64,000 bases of DNA from UMGS1322 sp900550765. GTDB taxonomy: Bacteria; Bacillota; Clostridia; Christensenellales; QALW01. Below are positions 50,119-59,082 of the stretch, in pieces. The stretch spans positions 1 through 64,000 of the forward strand of contig CAUDEY010000002.1 in NCBI GenBank assembly GCA_958448705.1, in the 5' to 3' direction. The translations under genes were made by a program, and so were the position numbers. Each line of letters opens with the position of its first letter. Within the stretch, counting starts at the first letter, position 1. Below the pieces are notes generated by a model that ran no database searches, was not told the DNA's origin, and saw nothing but the letters and a program-made list of their open reading frames with translations.

Positions 50119-51522
50119 TTACTCTTCCGATACAAAGGAAAACCGATATACCAGCTTTCCATGCAGCGGAACCAGCTCTTCCCACATGGCAGCCGGGCGC
50201 ACCCAAATACCGCCCGCGCCGTAAAGAGCCTGATACACCACCATTTTTTCTAATGTTTCACTGTGCTGCGCCGTAAAGAGCACTTGATATTCCTTCCCCT
50301 TAAAATGACGGTACTTCCCCGGCAGAACCGTCTCCCCAGGCCTTGCCGGATCCCAGCGGAGCGTAAAGCGCTCAAGTTTCCGCGGCAGGGATGTGTGTGT
50401 GCCGCTCTGAATAAATTCTATGGTTTTCTTTCCCCCAAAACCATGGTACAGCGCCATCACTGTTCCCGGCGGACAGACCGTATCTCCCAGGCGTGCGGTG
50501 ATATGTACCGGGCAAGTCACCCCCGCTGCCTGAAAAACGGTATCAAAATACCGCAGGCCGGGGGCATAAGTCGGCCGCCATCCGGGAATACATCCATGAT
50601 TTTCAGCATTCAGATCGCAAAACCAAGGAACGGAAAGATCCAAAAATGTTACATCCTTATCATGTGCAGCACAGGTGACCGCCTGCAGCGCCCCCTGACT
50701 GCCGCCCGAGCAGGTAAGATTTTTGCCGTCCCATTCCGGCAGCGTCTTTAAAAATTTAAGTGCCGCGAGGTTCCGCAGCATCATGCCCTGCCAGTACGTG
50801 GTCTCCGGCCGGGCGTTTTCCGTTTCGTCAAAGCCGTAACGGGCAAGGGATGGATAGCGAATCTGTTCATTTTCCTCCCGTGTAAACCCGTTCTCAATTC
50901 CGTGTGCGTTCACATTCAAATGTACGGCATTATGTGAAAAAGAAGGCTGCGCCCCTGTAAGCCCATACCCCCGGAACGAGACGATCAGAGGGAACGGTCC
51001 CTTTCCCTTGGGAATGGAAAGATAGCCGGAAGCGGGTCTTGCCGAAGGAGAAGATATTTTAACATCAAAACATTCAAATTCTTCCGGAACGCCTTCGGTA
51101 TAAGGTGTTTTGTCCAAAAGTACCGGCGAAAAATCAGCGATAACATTTTCTATATTTTTCCAATAAGCATCAAAATCCTCCGGGGGCACATCGTGCACGC
51201 GTATTTTCTCTACATCTGCACCCGCACCGGAAACACATACCTCAAAATCCGCATCGGGATTTCCGTCTTCCCGCAAAGCCGTGCAAATAAGCCGCACAAA
51301 GCCGAGTGTTTCACAGGAAGCTTGAAGCGAAAATCCCTTCTCCTGCCGGCAGACAGCAATTCCTTCGCGTATCTGCCCGTCATCTCCCGCAAGCTCCCAT
51401 TGAACCTGCGGACAGGCAATGGGCATGCCGTCCTCAAAAGCAGCAACAAAAAATTCCATAGGTTCTCCCGTACGAAAACTCAGGGCAGGTTTATTTAACG
51501 TACAAAGAAAATATTTTGCCAT
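50119..51522 (-). CDS. Acetyl xylan esterase-like hydrolase fused to DUF1653
   Basis: 467 residues. Residues about 105-395 are the AXE1/cephalosporin C deacetylase alpha/beta hydrolase: VSFRGYG, nucleophile Ser275 in CSGGSQGA, Asp347 in RLGDTVCPP, His376 in SGTHTSLP. Residues 1-95 are an extra beta-rich lead domain. Residues about 399-463 are a complete DUF1653 unit (PGKYRHFKGKEYQVL, VVYQALYG, GIWVRPAAMWEEL), normally a free small protein. No signal peptide, so it acts on imported acetylated oligosaccharides. Operon with its neighbours on both sides. Confidence 0.9.
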   Translation of the reverse strand: MAKYFLCTLNKPALSFRTGEPMEFFVAAFEDGMPIACPQVQWELAGDDGQIREGIAVCRQEKGFSLQASCETLGFVRLICTALREDGNPDADFEVCVSGAGADVEKIRVHDVPPEDFDAYWKNIENVIADFSPVLLDKTPYTEGVPEEFECFDVKISSPSARPASGYLSIPKGKGPFPLIVSFRGYGLTGAQPSFSHNAVHLNVNAHGIENGFTREENEQIRYPSLARYGFDETENARPETTYWQGMMLRNLAALKFLKTLPEWDGKNLTCSGGSQGALQAVTCAAHDKDVTFLDLSVPWFCDLNAENHGCIPGWRPTYAPGLRYFDTVFQAAGVTCPVHITARLGDTVCPPGTVMALYHGFGGKKTIEFIQSGTHTSLPRKLERFTLRWDPARPGETVLPGKYRHFKGKEYQVLFTAQHSETLEKMVVYQALYGAGGIWVRPAAMWEELVPLHGKLVYRFSFVSEE

Positions 51523-51531
51523 AGTCTCCCC

Positions 51532-53604
51532 CTATTTTCCAAAGATCTGCAGCCTACAGATTCCCGGTACAATGCGCTTTTCTTCATCGAGATATCCCTC
51601 ATCAGAAAACATATTCAAGCGCAAATACCGAAATGTGCCCTGTAGCTTTTCAATGTTCACAGGCTTATCAGAAGGCTCTGCGATCCGATCACAGAGGATA
51701 TGCATCGCTCCCTCTCTGATTCCGTCTACGCGATAAGCATAAAGTCCGTTGGTATTCTGCTCAAAATCAAGTTTTATGCAGCAAAGCGAAACTTCCTGCC
51801 CCAAATCGATTTCAATAATATTGCTCGCCGCAGGACAAAACGGCCGCCACAGCTGCCCGCGGGAGAGGGCTTCCTCCGCAGTGGTATCATCCGTAAACAC
51901 GGTAGAAGCGGAAAACGTGAGCTCCTGTCCTTCTATCGTTTCCAGTGAAACCGGTTTGGCCAAAACCTCCAATCTCGAAGGAACGAATTCCCGGTCCGTC
52001 ACTAAAAGCGTCCAATCATTTTTATCCGGACGGACAGGAATCTCATATTCCGGTTTTCCCTGCACGGTACCTGCGTCAATATACGCACCGGTACGGACAT
52101 CAAACCACCAAGCATGATAAATTTTATTGCCGTCCAGCTGCTTAAGCCTGCCGGTGATGCCTTCTCTGCCATAAAGATACAGAACATACGTACTGTTGCC
52201 GTCCGTAGCTAAAACCGCATTTTCCCGGCTGGAAAACTCCCCGTACTGCGTATCATAAAATACGGGTACAAGCCTGGTAAAATCAACGGCTTCAAAAAAA
52301 TCCTTTACAAAGCGCATCTCCTGGCCGGCAGGCTTATACAACCCCATAAACCAGGGCTCGGCATTATAGGTAGAAGGCCATCCCCCGTCGGAAGGATCCT
52401 TGCTCCAGCGCATTCCCCAAATGCCGTGGGCGCCATAGGTAAAACCATAACTGCCGCAGAGCACTGCTTTCCACGCAGCGTTGCGTACCTCTTCATAGCC
52501 GTTGCTGTAAGTCAAATTTTTAGTAGTACCGCCGATGCAGCGCCGCAGATCTTCATAGAATGCCTCGGTTTCCACAAAGGGTTTCCCTCCTTTGTAATAG
52601 TCATAATACTTGGATTTAGGGCGCATACTCCCCTTGGAAAGTTCGTTGCGGTGTCCCGCCTGCAGCGCCCAAAACTGATGCCAGGGGCGCGCATCGATAT
52701 CCGGGCTGGCGGAATTAGGCGCATCGTAAGGACGCGCCAGCATATGCGTGCCCAGGGGATGATGGTACCCGTCATACGCAGCCGTGAGCTCAGCGGCATG
52801 AATATAGGGCATATAGTTTTCCATTTTTCCCTGCACATAGCCCATATCAATCTCCTGTCCGGTGATCCAGATAACCGGGTACGCTGCATAACGCGCCACC
52901 ATATATTTGGCAAAATCACACAGCGCTTCGCCCATAGCTTCCGGTGTAATGGAATGAACGCCCAGCCCCATAACAATCACAAAGCCGCTGTCTGCCAGAT
53001 AATCCATTTTTTTATCAAAGTTCTCGTTAAATGATTCCGGATCAATAAGCGTATATTTCTCTTTCCACCAGCTGCAGCGTTTTCCGCCGCCGCCGTCGTT
53101 ATCCGCCGCGGAAGGATACGTCTGATACACATTATAGCCCTGCCGCCTCCGGTAATCGACCATATGTTTAAACTGGCTGCCGCAGCTGCAGTGCGGACAG
53201 TTGCATTCGTTCAATCGTTCCAGATCCGGCGCCTGCCAATGGGTATCACCCAACCAGAAAAACGGCGTGCCGTCCTCATAAAAAAAATACCGATGTCCGG
53301 CGTCCATAGTAACAAAGCCGTGGCGATCCACCTCCGTAATACCGTCATTGGCGCAGCAGGTCAAGCTGCCGCTGGTACACAGTGAAGGCTCATTGCTCTG
53401 CACCGTATAGCTCCAATCTCCTATTTTCGTAGGGGAAAAACGCACACAATACTGCTTTCCTCCCTTCCAAAATCCCGGCAAAGAGATCGAGACCCCGCTT
53501 TCATGCGTAAATACTGCATCAATATTGACCTCTAAAAACGGGTTTTCATATTCCTTTTCCGCCGTTAAAAGAATATCCGTCCGTCTGTACTGCTTTACCT
53601 TCAT
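51532..53604 (-). CDS. DUF5060/DUF4038 glycoside hydrolase-like protein
   Basis: 690 residues without signal peptide. About 5-85: DUF5060-like beta domain (FWKGGKQYCVRFSPTKIGDWSYTV). About 95-430: TIM barrel of DUF4038 (apiosidase-like, GH140 related), with FWLGDTHW, NVYQTYPS, IWITGQEID (Glu251, likely acid/base) and KPFVETEAFYE (candidate second Glu); a Cys cluster C134-C136-C139-C141 (CNCPHCSC) is inserted. About 440-545 a beta domain, about 560-690 a discoidin-like lectin domain. Likely cleaves a pectic or plant glycan fragment inside the cell. GAGGGGG ribosome site at 53604. Confidence 0.87.
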   Translation of the reverse strand: MKVKQYRRTDILLTAEKEYENPFLEVNIDAVFTHESGVSISLPGFWKGGKQYCVRFSPTKIGDWSYTVQSNEPSLCTSGSLTCCANDGITEVDRHGFVTMDAGHRYFFYEDGTPFFWLGDTHWQAPDLERLNECNCPHCSCGSQFKHMVDYRRRQGYNVYQTYPSAADNDGGGGKRCSWWKEKYTLIDPESFNENFDKKMDYLADSGFVIVMGLGVHSITPEAMGEALCDFAKYMVARYAAYPVIWITGQEIDMGYVQGKMENYMPYIHAAELTAAYDGYHHPLGTHMLARPYDAPNSASPDIDARPWHQFWALQAGHRNELSKGSMRPKSKYYDYYKGGKPFVETEAFYEDLRRCIGGTTKNLTYSNGYEEVRNAAWKAVLCGSYGFTYGAHGIWGMRWSKDPSDGGWPSTYNAEPWFMGLYKPAGQEMRFVKDFFEAVDFTRLVPVFYDTQYGEFSSRENAVLATDGNSTYVLYLYGREGITGRLKQLDGNKIYHAWWFDVRTGAYIDAGTVQGKPEYEIPVRPDKNDWTLLVTDREFVPSRLEVLAKPVSLETIEGQELTFSASTVFTDDTTAEEALSRGQLWRPFCPAASNIIEIDLGQEVSLCCIKLDFEQNTNGLYAYRVDGIREGAMHILCDRIAEPSDKPVNIEKLQGTFRYLRLNMFSDEGYLDEEKRIVPGICRLQIFGK

Positions 53605-53754
53605 AAAAATCCCCCTCATAAAAAACATTACGGATATTGTACCGTCTTTCTCCGGTAAATTCAAGAAAAATCAATCTTTTTTTGCATAAAAGCATTTTTT
53701 ATAGTTCATAATCAGCACGTATCCGCCATTTATTACAAAAGTATTACAAGTTGT

Positions 53755-53783
53755 TTGACAAATTCCCTTCAGCAAGATATAAT
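53755..53783 (+). promoter_or_regulatory. Promoter of the PerR-like gene
   Basis: TTGACA (53755-53760), 17-base spacer, TATAAT (53778-53783), both consensus. Two direct repeats TATTACAA lie just upstream (53731-53738 and 53742-53749). Confidence 0.85.
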
Positions 53784-53815
53784 AAAAAAAGAGATTTTCA
53801 AAGGGGTGTGGAACA

Positions 53816-54184
53816 ATGGCGGCTGTAAGAAATACCGTTCAAAAAAAATTAGTGTATGATGCCGCGCTGGCATTAAATCATCCTACCGCCGAAGAGGTCT
53901 ATTTTTCTGTAGCACACAAATATCCTACGATCAGCCGGGCGACCGTCTATCGAATTTTGAACGGCCTTTCCGCTCAAAATACACTGGTGCGGATCAAAAT
54001 TCCCGGCGGAGCCGACCGATATGACGATTCCTTAGAGGAACACTGTCATATCCGCTGTACAAAGTGCGGCCGGATTGATGATGTACAGATAGAGCCAATA
54101 AATTTTAAAGCAGATTTCAAAGGGTACCGCGTACTGAAGCATACTCTTGTGTTCGAAGGGATTTGTCCTGATTGCGGAAAATAG
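53816..54184 (+). CDS. Fur-family regulator, PerR-like
   Basis: 122 residues. Recognition helix SRATVYRILNGLSAQ; metal ligands Asp67, Asp70, His76, His78; structural zinc cysteines Cys81, Cys84, Cys117, Cys120. The acidic residue set GADRYDDS before HCH is closer to PerR than to Zur, and it sits apart from any metal transporter. PerR represses peroxide defence genes; the rubrerythrin gene at 6.6 kb is a possible target, though no matching operator was found there. GGGGTG precedes the ATG. Confidence 0.85.
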   Translation: MAAVRNTVQKKLVYDAALALNHPTAEEVYFSVAHKYPTISRATVYRILNGLSAQNTLVRIKIPGGADRYDDSLEEHCHIRCTKCGRIDDVQIEPINFKADFKGYRVLKHTLVFEGICPDCGK

Positions 54185-54265
54185 TGTTTTTTTGTTGAAA
54201 AACCGTAAGGATGGTGTTATAATACATATAGGAATCTATTTTTATAAACAGGGAGGTCAGGACAC

Positions 54266-54796
54266 ATGAAAGAGTTTTTAAAAAATCTGTGGATGGACTA
54301 TGTGCTGGCTGCCGTGATTACGGTGCTGGCAGGGCTCTTAATCACAGTATTTTATCAGGTAGCAATGGACGTAGTATGCGTTCTGCTGGGCATAATTGCC
54401 GTACTGATCGGCCTTTTCAGCATGTTCAGATATTTTAAAGCGCCAGCAGGCAGCCAATATATTATGCTGATGAGCCTGATTTTTTGCGCAATCGGCATTT
54501 ATATCATATGCAATCCCGTTATTCTGCAAAACGTTGTAGCAATCGTGCTGGGCATCGTGATCATTTATCACGGAATCATTGATCTGCAAAACACCGTTAT
54601 TATGAGCAGGGCAAGATATCCGTACTGGTGGGTGGCACTGTTAATTTCGCTGGTAACCCTTGCGGCGGGCATCGTTCTTATCGTCCTGCAAAACACAGCG
54701 ATACAGTCTTTGACGCTTATCGCCGGCATCATGCTGATGGTCGAGGGTCTCATGGATATCTGGGTGGCAGTAAAGGTAAAGAAATTCAATGGCTAA
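54266..54796 (+). CDS. DUF308/HdeD-like membrane protein
   Basis: 176 residues with six hydrophobic segments, each pair showing the DUF308 pattern, e.g. GIIAVLIGLFSMFRYF and IAGIMLMVEGLMDIWVA. In E. coli HdeD is an acid-resistance protein; in Bacillota the role is unknown. Ribosome site GGGAGG. Its end overlaps the start of the BMP lipoprotein gene by 8 bases. Confidence 0.85.
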   Translation: MKEFLKNLWMDYVLAAVITVLAGLLITVFYQVAMDVVCVLLGIIAVLIGLFSMFRYFKAPAGSQYIMLMSLIFCAIGIYIICNPVILQNVVAIVLGIVIIYHGIIDLQNTVIMSRARYPYWWVALLISLVTLAAGIVLIVLQNTAIQSLTLIAGIMLMVEGLMDIWVAVKVKKFNG

Positions 54797-55898
54797 TATA
54801 AAAAAAATAATAGCGGGGCTGCTGTGTGCGGCAGCGCTGTGCAGCGCCGGCTGCAAAGAAAATGAAAATCTACAAAACGGCATTCAAGAGCCGATTAGTA
54901 AGATCGCACTGATCACAGACGTCATTGAACTGGAAGAAGATTTTCATACCGCTGCCGTATGGCAGGGAATCACTACCTGCGGTGACGCGAACAATATCGA
55001 ATATGCGCGTTACCGTCCCGAGCAGGCTACCGTGGACGCCATATGTGCGCAATTTGATTCTGCCATAGCCGAGGGAGCAAAGGTCATTGTATGTAAAGGA
55101 ACTCTGTTTTCAGGCGCGCTGGCAAAAATGCAGGAAAAATATCCTGATATAAAATTTATAGCTATCGATGTTCCGGAAGCCAGCATTGGCCAGTTAGCGG
55201 AAAATACGCACTGTGTACTGTTCCGGCAGGAGCAGGCGGGCTATATGGCAGGCTATGCCGCTGTAAAAGACGGCTTTACTAAGCTGGGCTTCTTAGGAGA
55301 ATTCGAAGCAGAAAACTATTCCAATTACGGGTACGGTTTTGTGCAGGGTGCAAGCGATGCAGCTGCCCAAACCAATACGCATATAGATCTTACGTTCAGC
55401 TACGCTTCCGATTACAGCAGCACCGAGGACGCACTTGCTCAACTGGACGCATGGTATGCTGCCGGCACTGAAATTGTAATGGTCAGTGCAAACGATAGCT
55501 TTGTAAAAAGTGCAGCCGAGCTTGCCGTAAAAAACTTTCGGTATATTATAGGTACAAACATTGACCAATCCTATTTAGGCAGCAATTTTGATTATAATCC
55601 TTTTATGACCAGTGCTATGAAAGGGATTACCGAAGCGGTAGACGCAACACTGGAAATGGTACTTGCCGGCAACTGGAAAAGCCATTTAGGCGGGCAAACG
55701 ATCCGTTTTGGCCTGCAAAACGGCAACTATCTGTATCTGCCTGAAAGTGAAGGACTCTGGCTCTTCGAAGCTTTTACACTGGAAGATTACACCAGCTTAA
55801 AAGGGAATCTTTCTTCGGGAAGTATTACCGTAAACAATACCATGCCAAAGGTGGACCAAGAGCTTATCAATATCCTTCTTCCCAACGAAGCAGAATAA
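54789..55898 (+). CDS. BMP-family substrate-binding lipoprotein (orphan)
   Basis: 369 residues with signal peptide and lipobox Cys22 (CSAGCKE). KIALITDVIELEEDFHTAAVWQGI, FIAIDVPEASIG and EQAGYMAGYAAVK place it in the BMP/PnrA fold family of nucleoside binders, although more divergent than the protein at 28.4-29.6 kb. No ABC genes accompany it; it may deliver another ligand to the same importer or act as a sensor. Coupled to the DUF308 gene. Confidence 0.85.
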   Translation: MANIKKIIAGLLCAAALCSAGCKENENLQNGIQEPISKIALITDVIELEEDFHTAAVWQGITTCGDANNIEYARYRPEQATVDAICAQFDSAIAEGAKVIVCKGTLFSGALAKMQEKYPDIKFIAIDVPEASIGQLAENTHCVLFRQEQAGYMAGYAAVKDGFTKLGFLGEFEAENYSNYGYGFVQGASDAAAQTNTHIDLTFSYASDYSSTEDALAQLDAWYAAGTEIVMVSANDSFVKSAAELAVKNFRYIIGTNIDQSYLGSNFDYNPFMTSAMKGITEAVDATLEMVLAGNWKSHLGGQTIRFGLQNGNYLYLPESEGLWLFEAFTLEDYTSLKGNLSSGSITVNNTMPKVDQELINILLPNEAE

Positions 55899-55929
55899 TG
55901 TCCTTCTGAAACAAATCAAAATACATTAA

Positions 55930-55966
55930 AAGTATCCCTGCCTAAAAAGGCAGGGATACTTCTTTT
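55930..55966. terminator. Bidirectional terminator between the BMP and DUF2264 genes
   Basis: AAGTATCCCTGCC (55930-55942) pairs perfectly with GGCAGGGATACTT (55949-55961), loop TAAAAA, then CTTTTTATC; an A-run lies on the other side. Confidence 0.9.
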
Positions 55967-57108
55967 TATCGAATCTTTTCGTTCACACCGCTCCACACCT
56001 TGCACATTGTCCAAGGTGCGTCCGGATCGCTCCAAAAGGGATCCGACGCTGGCAGTCCCAGCGGAAGAAACGCCGTCGAACACAAATACAAGCTGCCGGT
56101 AGAAATATAATTTTCCGCTAAACAAGGCTGTACACCGCACAGTCCCACCTGCAGCCAACCGTTTGCATCAAAGGTGTTTTCCGCTTCTAACGTACGGCGG
56201 ATCACCGCCTCAAGCGCCCCGCGCACCTGCGCCGGCCTACATAAAGGCGGCAAATTATGCAAGTATGCCGCCTGCGCCAAAGCATGAAACGCGCCGCAGC
56301 GGTAAGTAATAGAGCGTCCCAAAGGCGGATAGCTTCCGTCAGGAGAAATCAACGATTCCTCTACCGCGGCATACCGTGCCGCGCGAACGACCGTCTGCTG
56401 CCGGAACTGTTCCAGATGCTCTTGCCCGTCACCGTAATATTTGCCGATCCGCGCAGTAATATCCACCAACATCGGATGGATTACATAGCTGTTATAAAAA
56501 TCAAAGGCAAAGGATTCTCCGTCGCCGTAAGCGCCGTCCCCTTTATACCATTTTTCAAAGGCAAACATCGCATAATCCACATGCATCATATCCGGTTTTT
56601 GTCCCATTAAGGCAAGCGCTGTCTGCACCATGGCCGAAAACAGCAGCCAATTGCTCCGATAGCTTCTGATTCCCGCACTCTTTTGAAAAGCTGCAATTAA
56701 ATTCTCTTTCACGCGCGGATCCTGCTTTTCCCAAAGCTCTCCGGGCGCACGCAAAAGGGCCTGCCCTAAAAATGCCGCATCCACCAAAGGCTGCGCACTG
56801 ATCGGCGTCCCGTCCGGCGCGTGATCCGAAAAATTACATACTACCGGTGAGGCCGGATCCGTTGCCGCATCAACAGCCTCCCTGGCCAGCGCCGCATATT
56901 TTTTACGCAGCGCTTCCTCCGCCGGATCGTTCTGCTCCTGTTCCAGCCATGGCGCCATACCGCAGAGAAGGCGCCCCAACGCCTCCAAATACGTAACCTG
57001 CAAACGGGCTTCATTCCCGGCCACAGGCATTTTTTTCTCACGCGAAACAAACGTATCCAATACAGGATCCGCCAGCCGCGTCAGCATTTTTACCCAATAT
57101 TCCCGCAT
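55966..57108 (-). CDS. DUF2264 family protein
   Basis: 380 residues of an alpha/alpha-barrel type. Diagnostic stretches are GRLLCGMAPWLE, FGGQALLR-like FLGQALLRAPGELW, SNWLLFSAMVQ, FEKWYKGDGAYGDGESFAFDFYNSYVIHPML and RFGRSITYRCGAF-like PPLGRSITYRCGAFHALAQ. DUF2264 genes accompany rhamnogalacturonan and pectin degradation loci; activity is unknown. No signal peptide. Fits the other cytosolic glycan enzymes of 49-54 kb. Confidence 0.88.
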   Translation of the reverse strand: MREYWVKMLTRLADPVLDTFVSREKKMPVAGNEARLQVTYLEALGRLLCGMAPWLEQEQNDPAEEALRKKYAALAREAVDAATDPASPVVCNFSDHAPDGTPISAQPLVDAAFLGQALLRAPGELWEKQDPRVKENLIAAFQKSAGIRSYRSNWLLFSAMVQTALALMGQKPDMMHVDYAMFAFEKWYKGDGAYGDGESFAFDFYNSYVIHPMLVDITARIGKYYGDGQEHLEQFRQQTVVRAARYAAVEESLISPDGSYPPLGRSITYRCGAFHALAQAAYLHNLPPLCRPAQVRGALEAVIRRTLEAENTFDANGWLQVGLCGVQPCLAENYISTGSLYLCSTAFLPLGLPASDPFWSDPDAPWTMCKVWSGVNEKIR

Positions 57109-57187
57109 AGTATCTCCTCTTTAAAAATTTTCAATTGTTTTATCACATAATTTTCGGCCTAAAATAGGCATGCCCTCACCAAACGCT

Positions 57188-57919
57188 CTAAAGCAGAATT
57201 TCATCACCGTCAGTAGGACAAAGCACCGGAAAGAAAAGCTGCAGCTGTGCAATCTCATCATATTTTTCCAAAGGATATACATGGGTAAAAGCCAGCTGCT
57301 TTGTACGGCATTTTTTCAGATACGGAAGCACCTGTTCGGGCGTAAAATGCGCCATCTCACAAACAATCAGCTCATTTTCATCTTCCCAGGCCGCAGCAGG
57401 AAAGTCCTGCCCCTCAAGCCGAACCGACATATCCCCCGTAAACAGCACGCGTTTTCCTTCCGCCTCCAGCAAAAACGCATAGGAAGGGCGATTTTGAATA
57501 TGCTTTGTCGGAAACGCCGTAACGGCGATATTTTCATCCTTATAAATTGTACCGGCAGTAAATACGCTGACGTCGATCCGCTCATTTCCAAACGGCGCGC
57601 CTTTGAGCGCACTTAAAAAATCAATCAGACTTCGTTTTCCGTTTTCTTCCGGTAACAGCACCTGGATTCTGCATTCTCTTTCAAAATGTCCAATTGTCTC
57701 TAATAGCTCTACGGCTCCGGCAATATGGTCGCGGTGAAAGTGCGTATTGAACAGTGCCCGCACATTTTTCATGCTGCATCCGTCCTGAAGCGTAAGCGGA
57801 TACACCGGCGCACCGGCATCGATATAGTAGATGCTCCCGCCGGTTTCTATCATCGTACAGGAGCAATACCTTTGCGCCGAAGCATAGCCGTGGCTCGTTC
57901 CTAAAAATTTGATCCTCAT
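57188..57919 (-). CDS. Metallo-beta-lactamase fold hydrolase
   Basis: 243 residues. Metal motif THFHRDH (His60, His62, Asp64, His65), later VLFTGDMSV for the bridging Asp and AFTHVYP for the last His. Resembles RNase Z/PhnP-like phosphodiesterases in the opening KFLGTSHGYASAQR. Substrate not readable. Near the DUF2264 gene on the same strand (79-base gap). Confidence 0.88.
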   Translation of the reverse strand: MRIKFLGTSHGYASAQRYCSCTMIETGGSIYYIDAGAPVYPLTLQDGCSMKNVRALFNTHFHRDHIAGAVELLETIGHFERECRIQVLLPEENGKRSLIDFLSALKGAPFGNERIDVSVFTAGTIYKDENIAVTAFPTKHIQNRPSYAFLLEAEGKRVLFTGDMSVRLEGQDFPAAAWEDENELIVCEMAHFTPEQVLPYLKKCRTKQLAFTHVYPLEKYDEIAQLQLFFPVLCPTDGDEILL

Positions 57920-58027
57920 TATTTTTCTTCCCTAAAATGATTTTCCCTCCGTCAAAGCAGGGAATATGTTTCGCACAAACGGCGTGCCGAACAAATCGCA
58001 AGTCTGCCCAAACGGGCAGGCGTTTTT

Positions 58028-59071
58028 TTAAATATTCGTCTCCAATGCCTGCCCTTTTTCATCCGAAAGGAACGCGGCCTCCATCACCTGCATCACACGG
58101 CGTACCTCGCCAAGCTGAATCAGGGGTTCAGCCTTATGATCGAGTACCGCGCACACGTTACGGTAGAAATCATGCACATCGCTTGCGGGAATCTCTAAAT
58201 CATATTCATCCAGCGTCAGCTCGTCGCGGGGAGCCATGGTTTTAGTAATCCCGGCGGCGTTCTGCACCGGGGTAACGTCTTTCTCGTTCCAGGCCGTCAG
58301 GCGGGCCACATGGCATGGATGCCGCCAATCGTCAATAATGGCCGAACCTTTTTCCGCCTGCATATAAAAACGCGGCAGCGCAATAAAGTTATACGTGCCG
58401 ACTTCTACATGAGCCGTGGCGCCGTCGGCAAAATACAGCTCCATTTTAAAGCCGTCGTCCACTTCCTGGTTGGTAATATGGGAAAAGGTGCAGTATACCT
58501 TTGTAATTTTTTCGGTAAAAATCTGCAGAACCTGATCGATCAAATGTACGCCCCAGTCCAGCAGCATACCGCCGCCATGCGCTTTTTCACAGCGCCAATC
58601 GCTGGGAATCCCCCGGGAGCCATGGATGCGCGATTCCACATTCAGCACCCTTCCGATCTCCCCGCTCTGCGCCAGCTGCTTCATAGCCAAAAAGTCCACG
58701 TCCCACCGCCGGTTTTGATGTACGGTAAAGAATTTTCCCGTTCTCTCCGCCGCAGCAATCATCTCATCCAGCGCGGCGCAGCTCATTTCCACCGGTTTTT
58801 CGCAAATCACATTCTTACCGGATTCTAAAGCTTTGATTACAAGCGCCTTATGCGCATCATTGGGGACCGCGATCACTACCGCGTCCACCTCAGGATCGGC
58901 AAAAATCGCCTCATTGGAATCATATACCTTTACACCGTTCTTTTCTGCGGCCTGACGGCGTACCTCTCTTATATCATAGGTGCCTGCCAGCACGCACACA
59001 TCGCTTTGGGCAATCTGCGCGCAATGCCAGGCGCCCTGTCCGCCGTAACCGACTACTGCAATGTTTTTCAT
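58028..59071 (-). CDS. Gfo/Idh/MocA family oxidoreductase
   Basis: 347 residues. Rossmann motif VGYGGQGAWH near residue 7, the conserved EKPVEMS (about 92-98) with the catalytic Lys, and HGGGMLLDWGVHLIDQVL with the Asp/His pair. NAD(P)-dependent dehydrogenases of this family act on sugars, inositol or glycosides. It may process sugar released by the nearby DUF4038/DUF2264 gene products. It ends 12 bases upstream of no further coding gene; cysS lies just before it (11-base gap) in the same direction. Confidence 0.93.
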   Translation of the reverse strand: MKNIAVVGYGGQGAWHCAQIAQSDVCVLAGTYDIREVRRQAAEKNGVKVYDSNEAIFADPEVDAVVIAVPNDAHKALVIKALESGKNVICEKPVEMSCAALDEMIAAAERTGKFFTVHQNRRWDVDFLAMKQLAQSGEIGRVLNVESRIHGSRGIPSDWRCEKAHGGGMLLDWGVHLIDQVLQIFTEKITKVYCTFSHITNQEVDDGFKMELYFADGATAHVEVGTYNFIALPRFYMQAEKGSAIIDDWRHPCHVARLTAWNEKDVTPVQNAAGITKTMAPRDELTLDEYDLEIPASDVHDFYRNVCAVLDHKAEPLIQLGEVRRVMQVMEAAFLSDEKGQALETNI

Positions 59072-59082
59072 ATCTCTTCTCC

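Noticed and set aside
58003..58030. Terminator CTGCCC/GGGCAG with T-run
   Set aside because: The T-run is on the plus strand while flanking genes are on the minus strand; no plus-strand gene ends here.
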